DNA of 64,000 nt, from NCBI GenBank assembly GCA_026936325.1, contig JAPTHN010000004.1, positions 30,311,910 through 30,375,909 of the forward strand. The letters are read 5' to 3'. Within the stretch, counting starts at the first letter, position 1. The number at the start of each line of letters is the position of its first letter. Source of the stretch: Platynereis dumerilii (lineage: Eukaryota; Annelida; Polychaeta; Phyllodocida; Nereididae). Below the pieces are notes generated by a model that saw only the letters and a program-made list of their open reading frames with translations, ran no database searches and had not been told where the DNA came from. Positions 22,526-32,165 of the stretch are shown piece by piece. Both the position numbers and the translations under genes were made by a program.

Positions 22526-22602
22526 TTCAAAACACTTGACAATGATATGTTAATGTCTATCAAATTGATAGACATTAATATATCATTGTCAAGTGTTTTA
22601 TT
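22526..22602. repeat. perfect-type hairpin, arms of about 35 bp
   Basis: AAAACACTTGACAATGATAT and ATATCATTGTCAAGTGTTTT face each other, with AATGTCTATCAA/TTGATAGACATT in the inner stem and almost no loop. It is probably a tiny foldback element. Confidence 0.85.
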
Positions 22603-23104
22603 TTCTAATAAGTTTAGTTTGAGTGTCAGATAAATCAGCTGTTCATTTGCTATCTCCTTATGTTGTCCACTAAAGACATATATATGATTTTTTTTTAATG
22701 ATTATAATACAGTATTTTTTACTTTCGATATATCGGTCTACTGTCTGTGTGTGTTATTTTTGTCTTATGTTGATAAAGAATTTTGAAAGGTACAATGGGA
22801 AATGCTGAGTGGATTGTAGTTGTGCTATGGTCTGGTTTATCAACTGATTGTGTCAATTTAGTGTCAATAACCTCTTATCACATTCACATACACAAAAGAT
22901 TTTTTTCTGTCAGGAAGTCCTTTCGAAATCACCAGATTAACCGATTTATGAATTTCACAAGAATTATCTGTTTTTTTTTTAAAATAATTTTAAAAGCCAT
23001 GTTAACTTAAGCCAAGTGCTCAAATTAAAAAAAAAAACCTTTACTCTTTCATTTTTATAAGTTTGACCACAAAATTGCACAGCTGTCTCATAAAGTTCCT
23101 CTTA

Positions 23105-23780
23105 TGGCTAGTTCTCACGACGGCGATTTGAGAGCGACGCATCAAGAGAAGTCATTTCTTGGAAGGTTGTGGCGTAGAACGTTGGTTTTGGCACATTACG
23201 TAATCAATTAGTGTCATGTGCGACGCTTAAAGTTAGTAGCCGCGGTGAGTCTTGAGGTGTCCGCGGCGCTTCTTAAGCTTTCTTCGCCGCGTTACGCCTC
23301 TCTTTCCTCAGCGCAGTTCCAAACAGACGCGTCGCACTTTGTTTTGGAATTCGGCGAGGCTGCTTTTACTTCGCCCAATGTTGTTTCCTCTTACACCGCT
23401 GATGGTTGTGAGGCAGCTACGTCTGAAATTGGCGACCTGCGACGCATCAGGAAACCTTCGGCGTACACCCGAGGTAAGATGCGTCGCTGAAAATGACAGC
23501 CTCGCCGAAGACTGTAAGGATGCAACGCCGCATTTAGGGACTTGTTACTGCGTAACTTGATGGTTCATCGTCGCACATGCATTCATAAAGCGCCGAGGAC
23601 ATTACAGGCGCGTCGATGCTGACCTTCTTCGTCGTCCTTGCCTTAAGCAGCGACGAAGGTCTCTTAAGCATCGACGAACGTCTGTTGTTGCAGCGCTGCG
23701 GCAAAGTGTGTTTCGCTGCTGCAGGAGTCACTTTTGGTCATTATAAAAAGGGACACAGAGGACCTCCTTGCTTCATTTGC
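23105..23780. promoter_or_regulatory. Harbinger left subterminal region with CGACGC repeats
   Basis: The 5' leader of the transposase is GC-rich and carries many copies of GCGACGC/GCGTCGC (near 23132, 23219, 23328, 23438, 23478, 23572, 23608, 23650, 23672). The right end of the element (30118-30410) carries the same word. Repeats of this kind are probably binding sites for the element's own DNA-binding proteins; that role is inferred. Confidence 0.55.
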
Positions 23781-23827
23781 TGATTGCCCTTCAATGAGAA
23801 CACAACGACTGCCTACTGAACATATGC

Positions 23828-25102
23828 ATGATGAATGAAGAAGAAATTATTGTTGTGGCTGGTGCTGCTGCTGTTGCTATCGGAGCTGTCTATTTGAGAC
23901 AGAGGAGGAGGAGGGCCAGGAGACAGAAAAGGTGGTGGATTCGCAACTGGTTGCTGCAGAGGGAACAACATGGTCACTTCCATCAACTGCTGCCTGAACT
24001 GCAAGTGCGTGACGTGTCCGGCTACTACAACTACACTAGAATGCCCCCTGCCATCTTTGCTGAAATCCTGGAAGCTGTTGGACCACTCATCGCTAAGCAA
24101 GACACCAACATGAGGAGGGCTTTGGAACCTGGTCTGAAGTTGGCTATCACCCTGCGGTACATGGCAACAGGAAACAGCTACAAGTCCCTAGCTTATGCTT
24201 TCCGTGTGGCACCCAACACCATCTGCAACTTCATCCCTGAGGTCTGCCTTGCCATCGTTCATGCCTTCGAAAGACAGCTGGCACTACCCACACAGCCTGA
24301 AAGATGGAAGGAGATAGCCAAGGCTTTTGAGACGAAATGGAACTTGCCCAACTGCATTGGAGCTCTGGATGGCAAGCACGTCGCAATCCGATGTCCCAAG
24401 GCTGCAGGCTCCTTGTTCTACAACTACAAGGGATTTCACTCCATTGTCCTGATGGCCCTCGTTGATGCCAACTACAAGTTCATCTATGTGCAGGCTGGCT
24501 GTCAAGGAAGTGCATCTGATGGCGGCGTCTTCAGGGACACAGTACTTCGACAACTCCTGGACGAGGAAGATCTAGGCCTACCACCTCCAGAACCTCTACC
24601 TGGCACAGAAGACAATCCTTTCCCATATTACATCGTGGGTGACGAGGCATTTCCCCTGAAGACATGGCTGCTCAAACCAGTGCCAAGAAAGAACCTTGAC
24701 ATTCCTTCCAGAGTCTACAATTACAGGATTTCAAGAGCCAGGAGAGTGGTGGAGAATGCCTTCGGTCTGCTGTCAAACAGGTTCAGATGCTTCCTGACCA
24801 CCATGCCCCAACGACCTACAAGAGTGACATACATCACAATGGCTGCTTGTGTTCTACACAACATTCTGCGAGACAGAGTAGGCGTCCACCATGCCCGTGA
24901 CAATGAAGTGATGGACAGAGAAGATCCACAGACACATGACGTCACTGAAGGAGTTTGGAGGGGAGACCGTCAATTAGGAGACCTAGGAGAACCACTTCGA
25001 CACGGAAATGCCTCCAGAGATGCCAAGGCTGCTCGAGACTACCTACGTGACTGGGTCAACAGTCCGGCAGGAAGTGTCCCTTGGCAGTTGGAGAAAATCT
25101 GA
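23828..25102 (+). CDS. Harbinger transposase (HARBI1-like DDE nuclease)
   Basis: 424 residues with the DDE_Tnp_4 layout. A helical DNA-binding-like region at about 100-140 (LKLAITLRYMATGNSYKSLA) precedes the catalytic core: D181 in GALDGKHVAI, D272 in YYIVGDEAFPL and E309 in RRVVENAFGLLSNRFR. The length matches typical Harbinger/HARBI1 proteins (350-450). The N-terminus is rich in Arg after a short hydrophobic run. There are two ATGs one codon apart, and the first is used here. There is no break, and all three catalytic residues are present. It cuts and rejoins DNA at the element ends, probably in the nucleus and with the help of the Myb/MADF partner encoded opposite. Confidence 0.95.
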   Translation: MMNEEEIIVVAGAAAVAIGAVYLRQRRRRARRQKRWWIRNWLLQREQHGHFHQLLPELQVRDVSGYYNYTRMPPAIFAEILEAVGPLIAKQDTNMRRALEPGLKLAITLRYMATGNSYKSLAYAFRVAPNTICNFIPEVCLAIVHAFERQLALPTQPERWKEIAKAFETKWNLPNCIGALDGKHVAIRCPKAAGSLFYNYKGFHSIVLMALVDANYKFIYVQAGCQGSASDGGVFRDTVLRQLLDEEDLGLPPPEPLPGTEDNPFPYYIVGDEAFPLKTWLLKPVPRKNLDIPSRVYNYRISRARRVVENAFGLLSNRFRCFLTTMPQRPTRVTYITMAACVLHNILRDRVGVHHARDNEVMDREDPQTHDVTEGVWRGDRQLGDLGEPLRHGNASRDAKAARDYLRDWVNSPAGSVPWQLEKI

Positions 25103-25203
25103 AGAAGATGCATTCAAAACAACAAACCCCAGGTCCTTTTAAGGGCCACCAAATCCTCCCAATTGAGCTGGCCATGTACACATCCTATGTTGACAAAACA
25201 AGC

Positions 25204-25237
25204 CCAAAAATCAATCAATCAATCAATCCCTCCATCC

Positions 25238-25308
<71 letters not shown>

Positions 25309-25652
25309 CAAGTCCAATCCCTGCAAAGTGACGACAACTGCTTTTCTTTTGCTGCAGTGTATATATGTAACGAGCATTGTGTTCCATCTATCAAGCTATC
25401 TATCAAGCTATCTATCTATCTATCTATCAAGCTATCTATCTATCTATCCAAGTCCAATCCCTGCAAAGTGACGACAACTGCTTTTCTTTTGCTGCAGTGT
25501 ATATATGTAACGAGCATTGTGTTCCATCTATCAAGCTATCTATCTAGCTATCTATCTAGCTATCTATCTATCTATCTATCAAGCTATCTATCTATCTATC
25601 CAAGTCCAATCCCTGCAAAGTGACGACAACTGCTTTTCTTTTGCTGCAGTGT
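25204..25652. repeat. CTAT-rich tandem array, left part
   Basis: (CTAT)n at 25230-25307 leads into units of about 135-165 bp, each with CCAAGTCCAATCCCTGCAAA, GTGACGACAACTGCTTTTC, TTTTGCTGCAGTG and TATATATGTAACGAGCATTG followed by CTAT repeats with AAGCTATC interruptions. Three units precede the inserted element at 25654. The open frames reading LSIYLSIY through it are only repeat translation. Confidence 0.93.
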
Positions 25653-25653
25653 A

Positions 25654-27153
25654 GGGGAGAGTGGGGACCGATGGGCCGCTTGACAAATTATTGACCATGG
25701 AGGCAAATCTGCTTCAGATAAAGGATTCATACTGTGCACCCTATTAGCTGGTGTAATTCTCTTTAAAATGATATAAGATTCATATAGATCAACCTAGGAA
25801 GAAAGATTAGAAAACACATTTTCTGTCAAGAAAGATGGTGGCCCATCGGTCCCCAACCATGGGGACCGATGGGCCATCCCATGGGGTCCGATGGACCATG
25901 TTAATAACTTGCCAAAGGGTGGATAAAGAATTCAAAATTTGTTTCCAATATGTTTTTGTTGATCCATCTGAGTTTATAGGACAATAAGAGATCGAAAGAA
26001 TATAGATTTGCCCAGATTTTACACTTTGAAAAAAAGCTTAATTTTCACAAATGTCATGAGTTACTTTTTTGTAGTTATAGTCAATCTATTGAGATGATAT
26101 TTTAGCAGTACATGAACAGATGCATTAAAAACTATATTGGAGAATTTCAAAACGATTGGTTCATTGGTCACTAAGAAAAAAAAATTATTTGATATTTGGT
26201 CGATACAGAAGTTTGGCTACCACCGTGATCATCAAAATCTTGTCTAATACCTCAAATTTGTTGATGAATATTACAAAAATAATGATATTTTAATTTTTTC
26301 TCCATCAATGAATCATTTCTGTCAATCATTTAGGTTTTTAGGGGAAAAGTAAAATTTTCCAATGATACTGTACTAGTATGCCACCTGCAGGAGAAATCTT
26401 GAATCAAAACAATAAAATTCATCAATAACCCTCCATTAGCTTATATTTTGGTGAAAATTTAACTTACACTCAATATTGCATCAATGTCTAATGGGGTCCT
26501 TATGTTTATTATATCCCAAATACAACCTGGATTGAAAATTTGTGATTATGGATATTTTAAATTTCCACCATTTTGTGTTTGAAGCCATTACTAAGGCAAA
26601 TCTATCACTGTAAATTCGAGGGCATTCATTTAAGTCAAAACTTATCATTTAAAGCAGTAAGCTGAAGCTCTACTGTGCTTTTTCCCATAAAACACTTTAA
26701 TATCCATCCCCATGCCAATACGCCATCTATAGAAAATCTCAAGAAATAGTGGCCCATCGGTCCCCATATTGGGTGGCCCATCGGTCCCAAATAGCTTTCT
26801 GAACAGTTAAACCCCTCTTTTTTGTTGAAATATGATTCTTGTTCTTAAAATTCAATGTGTAAATTGTCGCCAATATATAGGACAAATCAACATAGAAAAT
26901 ATATTGCGACGAGTCTACACACTTTTGAGACATTAAACTTTTTCTGAATCAGAAAAAAAATTTTTAGATGTTGAAATTTTCATTTTGCCTCCTGCACGCT
27001 TATGCTATCACTTATTGATCAGTGGTCGATATGGTATTCATAGATGTGATAAGCAATACTAAAAATGCAAATTAGATGTTATGAAACGTTTTTGATGTGG
27101 AGTTAAGAGGATGGCCCATCGGTCCCCATGGCCCGTCGGTCCCCATGTTCCCC
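25654..27153. mobile_element. 1,500 bp TA-flanked transposon, copy B, nested in Harbinger
   Basis: Same length and ends as the copy at 6052-7551, with about four substitutions between them by eye. The array unit it hit is known from neighbouring units: CAGTGTATATATGTAACG is interrupted after CAGTG-TA, and the right flank resumes TATATATGTAACG. The target is therefore exactly a duplicated TA (25652-25653, 27154-27155). This fixes the element's borders and shows that it arrived after the array had formed. Confidence 0.93.
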
Positions 27154-27155
27154 TA

Positions 27156-27412
27156 TATATGTAACGAGCATTGTGTTCCATCTATCAAGCTATCTATCTA
27201 GCTATCTATCTAGCTATCTATCTAGCTATCTATCAAGCTATCTATCTATCTATCCAAGTCCAATCCCTGCAAAGTGACGACAACTGCTTTTCTTTTGCTG
27301 CAGTGTATATATGTAACGAGCATTGTGTTCCATCTATCAAGCTATCTATCTAGCTATCTATCTAGCTATCTATCTTTCTATCTATCTAGCTAGCTATCTA
27401 GCTATCTACCTG
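27156..27412. repeat. CTAT-rich tandem array, right part
   Basis: Continuation of the 25204-25652 array after the nested element, with the same unit words and more TAGC interruptions. Confidence 0.9.
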
Positions 27413-27446
27413 CCACTTGAGCTAGACAAGTGAAATTACAAAGTGA

Positions 27447-27595
27447 TGCACTTGTACTAGTGCAACCAACCAACACAATTTTTAAAAGCAAAGCACTTGT
27501 ACTAGTGCATTACATTTTAATTAAGAAATTCATGCACTTGTACTAGTGCAATAAAAATATGTTTATACCAAAGAATGCAGCACTTGTACTAGTGC
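27447..27595. promoter_or_regulatory. four spaced copies of GCACTTGTACTAGTGC
   Basis: A near-palindromic 16-mer occurs at 27448, 27493, 27534 and 27580, spaced 45, 41 and 46 bp. The intervening DNA is unrelated, so selection or element function rather than simple tandem duplication is suggested. The cluster lies at the 3' side of the partner gene, in the gap between the two Harbinger genes. Confidence 0.6.
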
Positions 27596-27890
27596 TGCAC
27601 TTGGTATGTTTTGGGGCAAAGAAAGGGGGAACTAGCACCTTGCTTTTATGAAGGTGATTACTTTTAATGAAGGCCAGGACCGGACTTTTGTTTTGGGGGA
27701 CTTTTTTTTTGGGGGACTTTTTTTTTGGGGATTGTCAACGTTTTTTTTGCTCTTTTTTGGCTCTTTTCGGTCAACACAAGCTCTTTTTTTTTTGTCAACA
27801 TAAGATGTGTACGTGGCCTGCCCTTTTGGGAGGATTTGGTGGCCCTTAAAAGGGCCAAGGTTTTTTGTTGTCTTTGCTGCATGTGGTCTT

Positions 27891-29804
27891 CTACTTTCGT
27901 GGAGAAAGGAGACCTGAAGTCCAACTGGGCGAAGGGGAAGGCTGGTGCTGGTGATGGGCGGCCGGTTGACCAAAGCTGGGTCCAGGGGGGTAGCCGTACT
28001 TCTCGGGGCTGTCCTGTGCATCCATCATCAGTGTCATGGTGGAGTGGCTGGGCTGCATCGGGCTGTAGCTGGGAGTCTGCCTGGAGGATCCTCCTTCCCT
28101 GGGCTGGTGCTGCTGGTAGTGATGGCTGCTGGAAGCCTGGGGATGGTGCTGGTGGTGTGATGGCACATACGTCGAAGAAGGAGGAGGATGAGGAGGAGGT
28201 GGCATCTGCAGGCGCTGAGGAGGATGAGGAGGCTGGAAGGTGTGCTCCTGATGCTGTCTTGACTGGCGGGTGACCTCATCATCCCAGTAGAGGGCGGCCT
28301 CTGCAATGGTCCTGACCATCTGCCTCCTGATTTCAGGGCTGGCGTGCACTCCCACGTGGTAGAGGTCCTGGCACTTCATCCTCCAGTACTCCTGGTCGGG
28401 TGTCAACTCCTGGTGGTCGGGGCACATCTTGCAGCCAGAGCCTTTCAGGATTTTCTTGGCGGAGGACATGGCTTGCATGCTGCCTGCGATGACGTGCATG
28501 GCGGAGTGCATGGCTTCATCTCCTGGGGCCTTCCTCTTGGTTCCCTTGGCAGCGGCTCCAGGCTTTGGTGCTCCAGGGAAGACTTGGGACTGCTGGCTGT
28601 CCTGTGCTGGCTGTTCAGGTGGCAGGTCCGGCATGTCATAGGAAGCTGGCAGGGAATCCTCAGGGTTGTAGCTTTCATCATCGGAGTCTGAGGCTGGCCG
28701 GTTGGCAGACAGTTGAGAGATGGCGGACAGCTCCTTCCCTGGCTTGTGGACGATGGAGTCCTTCAGGAACCGACAGTTGTTCAGGATGTACTGGTCCCTC
28801 TCTGTGAGCGTCTCCTTCCTGCCGGCTCCTGAAGCTTCAGGCCTGACGAGTCTGGAGAAGTGAGTGCGCACTGTCTTCCTCCAGTTGAAGATGTCCTGGG
28901 AGGTGTACTTGGGGCCCAGCTCCTTTGCTTTTTCTGAGTCCAGCAGCAGCTTCTCGTTCCCCTTGTAGCCTCTGGTCCCCTTCATGTACAGCACAGGATG
29001 CTCCTTGTACCAGTTGATGAGGTCATCTTCTTGTTCAGCTGTGATGCCCAGGTTGTCCCTGATGTTTGGCTTGGGGGCCTTCCCTTTGCCCTTCTTGCCC
29101 TTGGACTTGGCTTTAGCAGCTGCAGGGGTGTCATCAGCAGAGTCTTCTTCTTCCTCCTCGAAGGTGTCCTCATGGATGGCCACTCTGTCTAGAGCAAGAA
29201 CAGGCTGGCTCTCTGCTGTTTTCTTGGGAGTCTGCTTCTTCGGAGTCTGCTTCTTTGGAGTCTGCTTCTTTGGAGTCTGCTTCTTTGGAGTCTGCTTCTT
29301 TGGAGTAGACCTGGCAGTAGGCTCTGGAAGACCCGTGGAAGACTTGGCAGCAGGCTTGTCAGCAGGCTTGGCAGCAGGCTTGGCAGCAGGCTTGGCAGCA
29401 GGCTTGGCAGCAGGCTTGGCAGCAGGCTTGGCAGGCTTGTCAGCAGGCTTGTCTCCTTCCTCTTCAAAGAGTTCAACTGAAGAATCTTCTTCTGTTGTGT
29501 TGTCTTCTGGCCGGCCCTCGAAGATGGTCTCGCTGACGACAGTGGCTTTGGTGGTTGAAGTGGTGGTCTTCGTCTGGCTGCCAGCTGTAGTGGAGGTGTA
29601 GAGCCCAGGTAGAGAGAGTTCTGCCATGGCTGTAGTAAAGAAGGCAGTCACTGCAGCATCTGAAGGTTCATGGAGAGGAGTTGCAGCTGGAGTTGTAGCT
29701 GGAGTTGTCACTGGAGTGCTCCCAGGAGTGTGGAGTGTTGACCTGGTGCTGAGCTTGGTTGGTGCCCTGGTGACGACGGTGCCCTTTCTCCTCTTTGGTC
29801 CCAT
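27891..29804 (-). CDS. Harbinger partner protein, Myb/MADF-like DNA-binding
   Basis: 637 residues, read towards the transposase gene. Residues 1-115 are Thr-rich and then acidic. Residues 119-153 are KPAAKPA repeats and residues 168-195 are PKKQT repeats, resembling histone H1 tails. Residues 252-350 form a MADF/Myb-SANT-like domain (DLINWYKEHPVLYMKGTRGY, then IFNWRKTVRTHFSRLV). A CKMCPDHQ motif follows, and the tail (about 530-637) is rich in His, Pro, Gln and Ser. Harbinger elements need such a partner to carry the transposase to the nucleus and to the ends; that role is inferred here. Local repeats in the coding DNA create long shadow frames on the other strand. Confidence 0.88.
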   Translation of the reverse strand: MGPKRRKGTVVTRAPTKLSTRSTLHTPGSTPVTTPATTPAATPLHEPSDAAVTAFFTTAMAELSLPGLYTSTTAGSQTKTTTSTTKATVVSETIFEGRPEDNTTEEDSSVELFEEEGDKPADKPAKPAAKPAAKPAAKPAAKPAAKPADKPAAKSSTGLPEPTARSTPKKQTPKKQTPKKQTPKKQTPKKQTPKKTAESQPVLALDRVAIHEDTFEEEEEDSADDTPAAAKAKSKGKKGKGKAPKPNIRDNLGITAEQEDDLINWYKEHPVLYMKGTRGYKGNEKLLLDSEKAKELGPKYTSQDIFNWRKTVRTHFSRLVRPEASGAGRKETLTERDQYILNNCRFLKDSIVHKPGKELSAISQLSANRPASDSDDESYNPEDSLPASYDMPDLPPEQPAQDSQQSQVFPGAPKPGAAAKGTKRKAPGDEAMHSAMHVIAGSMQAMSSAKKILKGSGCKMCPDHQELTPDQEYWRMKCQDLYHVGVHASPEIRRQMVRTIAEAALYWDDEVTRQSRQHQEHTFQPPHPPQRLQMPPPPHPPPSSTYVPSHHQHHPQASSSHHYQQHQPREGGSSRQTPSYSPMQPSHSTMTLMMDAQDSPEKYGYPPGPSFGQPAAHHQHQPSPSPSWTSGLLSPRK

Positions 29805-30049
29805 GTTGTAGCAGCAATTTGAAGTACAATTGTAGCAACAAAAGTAGCAGCAAATGTAGCAGTTGATAATAGTGTCGTGGATTCTAGGTGTGTTCTGGTC
29901 GAAGGTCTGAGTGGGTATGGTGCTCTAAACTGGCCTCCTCTATATATATGCAGGGTGCGGACCGCCTCTTTCCCCCTCCTTCGCCCCCCCTGCTTCGCTG
30001 CTGCTGCCCCAGCCGCTGCGCAAAAAGAGGGTGACACGCAGACAAAGGG

Positions 30050-30527
30050 TTGATGCTAAAAATAGAACAACGCATGCACTCAGGCGCCACTCTGTCTGCT
30101 GCATTGGGGGTCCAAAAGACGCGGCGCGCACCCTCTCACGTGCGTCGAACATGTGTCTTTCTGCGACGCGTGTCTGAAACATGTGACATGAAGCAAGAGC
30201 TTTCTGCTACACTGCTGTTTCTGCGTCGAAGCTCTTCTTTGTGCGTCGCAACTTTAAAAATCTGCGGCGCGCACTGATTTCTTTTTACGCTTCTTCTTGC
30301 TTCACCACTTCTTTCCTCGCAAAGATTCAACCGGTTGAATCTTTTTTTCCTGCATCGTCAAATTTCTAGGAATTGCGTAGAAAGACCTCTTAAAGCGACG
30401 CATGCTGTTCCTGTTGCGCCGTAAAGCCTAAATTGACGGCGAACATGCTCAAATCTTTGCCCTTTCCTGGAAATATAAGAAACGCCGTCACTTAAACCCT
30501 CTGATACGTCTCCGTGAGAACTAGCCA
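30050..30527. promoter_or_regulatory. Harbinger right subterminal region
   Basis: It holds many GCGTCG/CGACGC words (near 30118, 30142, 30160, 30222, 30242, 30397) like the left end, and it is the presumed promoter side of the partner gene. An AT-rich TATATATAT stretch at 29939-29947, just inside this region, could serve as its TATA box. Confidence 0.45.
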
Positions 30528-31469
30528 TTACCCTTCTAAATAAATGATCTACAATTCTAATACCACTCTTTTAAAACAAATGTGTTTTAAGTCTTCTTTC
30601 AAAAAAGGCCCAGCTATCACATTGTCTGATTGAGTTGGGCAAGGCATTCCACATACTTTAATGTCCTGACCTCCGAGGCTCCGACACCATCGACCTATTT
30701 ACTACAATTTGTTGTGTTCTCCCACACATGAAAGATAAGGTGACTCAAGCGTGGTACACTGCTTATACTTCTGAGCAGTAATTTGCTATTTAAATTAGAT
30801 CTAATGCAGCTAGAAGCATAATTATTTTTTAGTGAATGCAGTAACACCTACTCTATGCTAGTTCAAAGTTTCAGCTTCTCATATTTATCCAAAGAATTTT
30901 CTCAATTAATTTCAGTCATCTTCGTCTAAAATTGTCTTTATTTCTGTAATTGACATTGGCATAGTCATGGTACTGCAGTTAAAAAACGACTCGGTGAATT
31001 TTTTTTTTTTTGGCCATTTGTTTGACAATAACTTGTTTAGGATATATACAAATTTTTAAAAAATCTGTATGATCTTTTTCCTAAAATTTGATTACTGCCA
31101 AAATTGATGCATGCAAAATCTGCAATTAATTAATGTGTTGGAGCCCTTTGAGCTCTTACAGAAAAAAGTTTTTTAACCTTTTTCTTCAAATTTGTGACAA
31201 ATTTATTGGTTTAAATCCATGGGAAGACATTTCTGATGTTTTTGTGTGACAAATGCATGTAATGCTTTATTCTGTGGTACATAACCAAAAACTCAATTTA
31301 TGACTTTTAAGCAGTCATCAGGCCAAACATGCTGTTACCATGGCAACCAAACGAGTCTGTGAATTTTTTTGTTTTTTTTTTTTTGGAATGTATGGGTCCC
31401 ATAGAGTACCCGTGCAAAATTTAAGAAAAATCTATATGATCAAAGTACCATACGTTAGTCACCTTAAGA

Positions 31470-32165
31470 ACATTTCCATCAAAACCAAAGCGAGTTCTGA
31501 GTCTTTCAAGTAAGATATTGTGGTCGATGGTGTCGAAGGCTGCTGACAAATCTAGCATAATAAGAATGACATCTTTCTGTACATCAAGAGCCAGCATTAT
31601 GTCATTATGAAAGATAGATAGCTAGCTAGATAGATAGATATAGTAAGTGCAGCCCTCTAAGCCCAGTTCTGGGCGCTCACGAGGGCTGATTGATTAGATG
31701 AGAGAGAGAGCAGGAGTCCTCAACATGTTATACAGTTACCCCATGTGAGGGATCTATTACTTGCCCAGCACAGACACTGATACAAGGGACCGCCAATTTA
31801 ACGTCTCATCCGAACGACATCCAGCTGGGATTTTGCTCATAAAGATACACTGAAAATTTCGGGTTCCTCAACCAGGAGTTGAACCCATGCCGGCAAAGAC
31901 CTTCAGCAGAGCAGGCGGGAACCTTAACCACTTGGCCACCCAACATGAACTCTCAATAAAGCTGTTTCAGTACTGTGCCCAGCACGATACGCAGACTGAA
32001 ATTTACCATAGAGACTACTGTGGTTGAGATAGTCATTAATCTGAATATAAGACGATAATTTTTCAAAACATTTCGATCTAAATCAGCGCCCTCGTTAAAT
32101 ATGAATTCAATTATGTCTGGCCTATAATTGCCAATGTAACAGCAATACAAAATCAAGGACAGATT
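31470..32165 (-). pseudogene. LINE reverse transcriptase core fragment, split by a SINE
   Basis: On the minus strand the pieces read VLKNYR near 32070, then SLYGKFQSAYRAGHSTETAL near 31975 in another frame. Beyond an inserted SINE comes ALDVQKDVILIMLDLSAAFD with TIDH near 31520. The AFDTIDH motif is the catalytic region of CR1/L2/Jockey-type reverse transcriptases. At least one frame change is present, so this is a decayed copy. A similar AFDTIDL-like trace near 30670-30700 may be part of it. Confidence 0.8.
31640..31944 (-). mobile_element. tRNA-derived SINE inside the LINE
   Basis: On the minus strand it begins GGGTGGCCAAGTGGTTAAGG (box A, Leu/Ser tRNA-like) and has GGGTTCAACTCCTGG (box B) about 50 bp on. 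A non-tRNA body follows, ending near (GATA)n-like sequence. The LINE sequence resumes on both sides, sharing TTCAT at the junction. Confidence 0.8.

Larger units (their letters stand above)
23105..30527. mobile_element. autonomous PIF/Harbinger DNA transposon, 7.4 kb
   Basis: The inverted ends TGGCTAGTTCTCACG at 23105 and their complement ending at 30527 are flanked by TTA on both sides (23102-23104 and 30528-30530), the 3 bp TWA target typical of PIF/Harbinger. Inside, a DDE transposase gene (plus) and a Myb/MADF-type gene (minus) converge, the two-gene set of this superfamily. Both are long and unbroken, so the copy looks capable of movement. GC content rises sharply inside compared with the flanks. 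Between the genes lie a tetranucleotide-rich tandem array, a nested 1,500 bp element and a four-copy palindrome cluster. Confidence 0.93.

Noticed and set aside
25081-25623. Open frames rich in LSIYLSIY over the array
   Set aside because: They are translations of (CTAT)n and its tandem units, not proteins; the same holds for the frame at 27171-27353.
27446-27600. CRISPR-like array
   Set aside because: Four repeats with spacers of about 26-30 bp superficially resemble one, but this is eukaryotic DNA inside a Harbinger element, with too few copies and no associated genes.
28984-29601. 205-codon plus-strand frame with GVCFFGVCFFG and AAGLAAGL repeats
   Set aside because: It is the antisense shadow of the PKKQT and KPAA repeats in the Harbinger partner gene.
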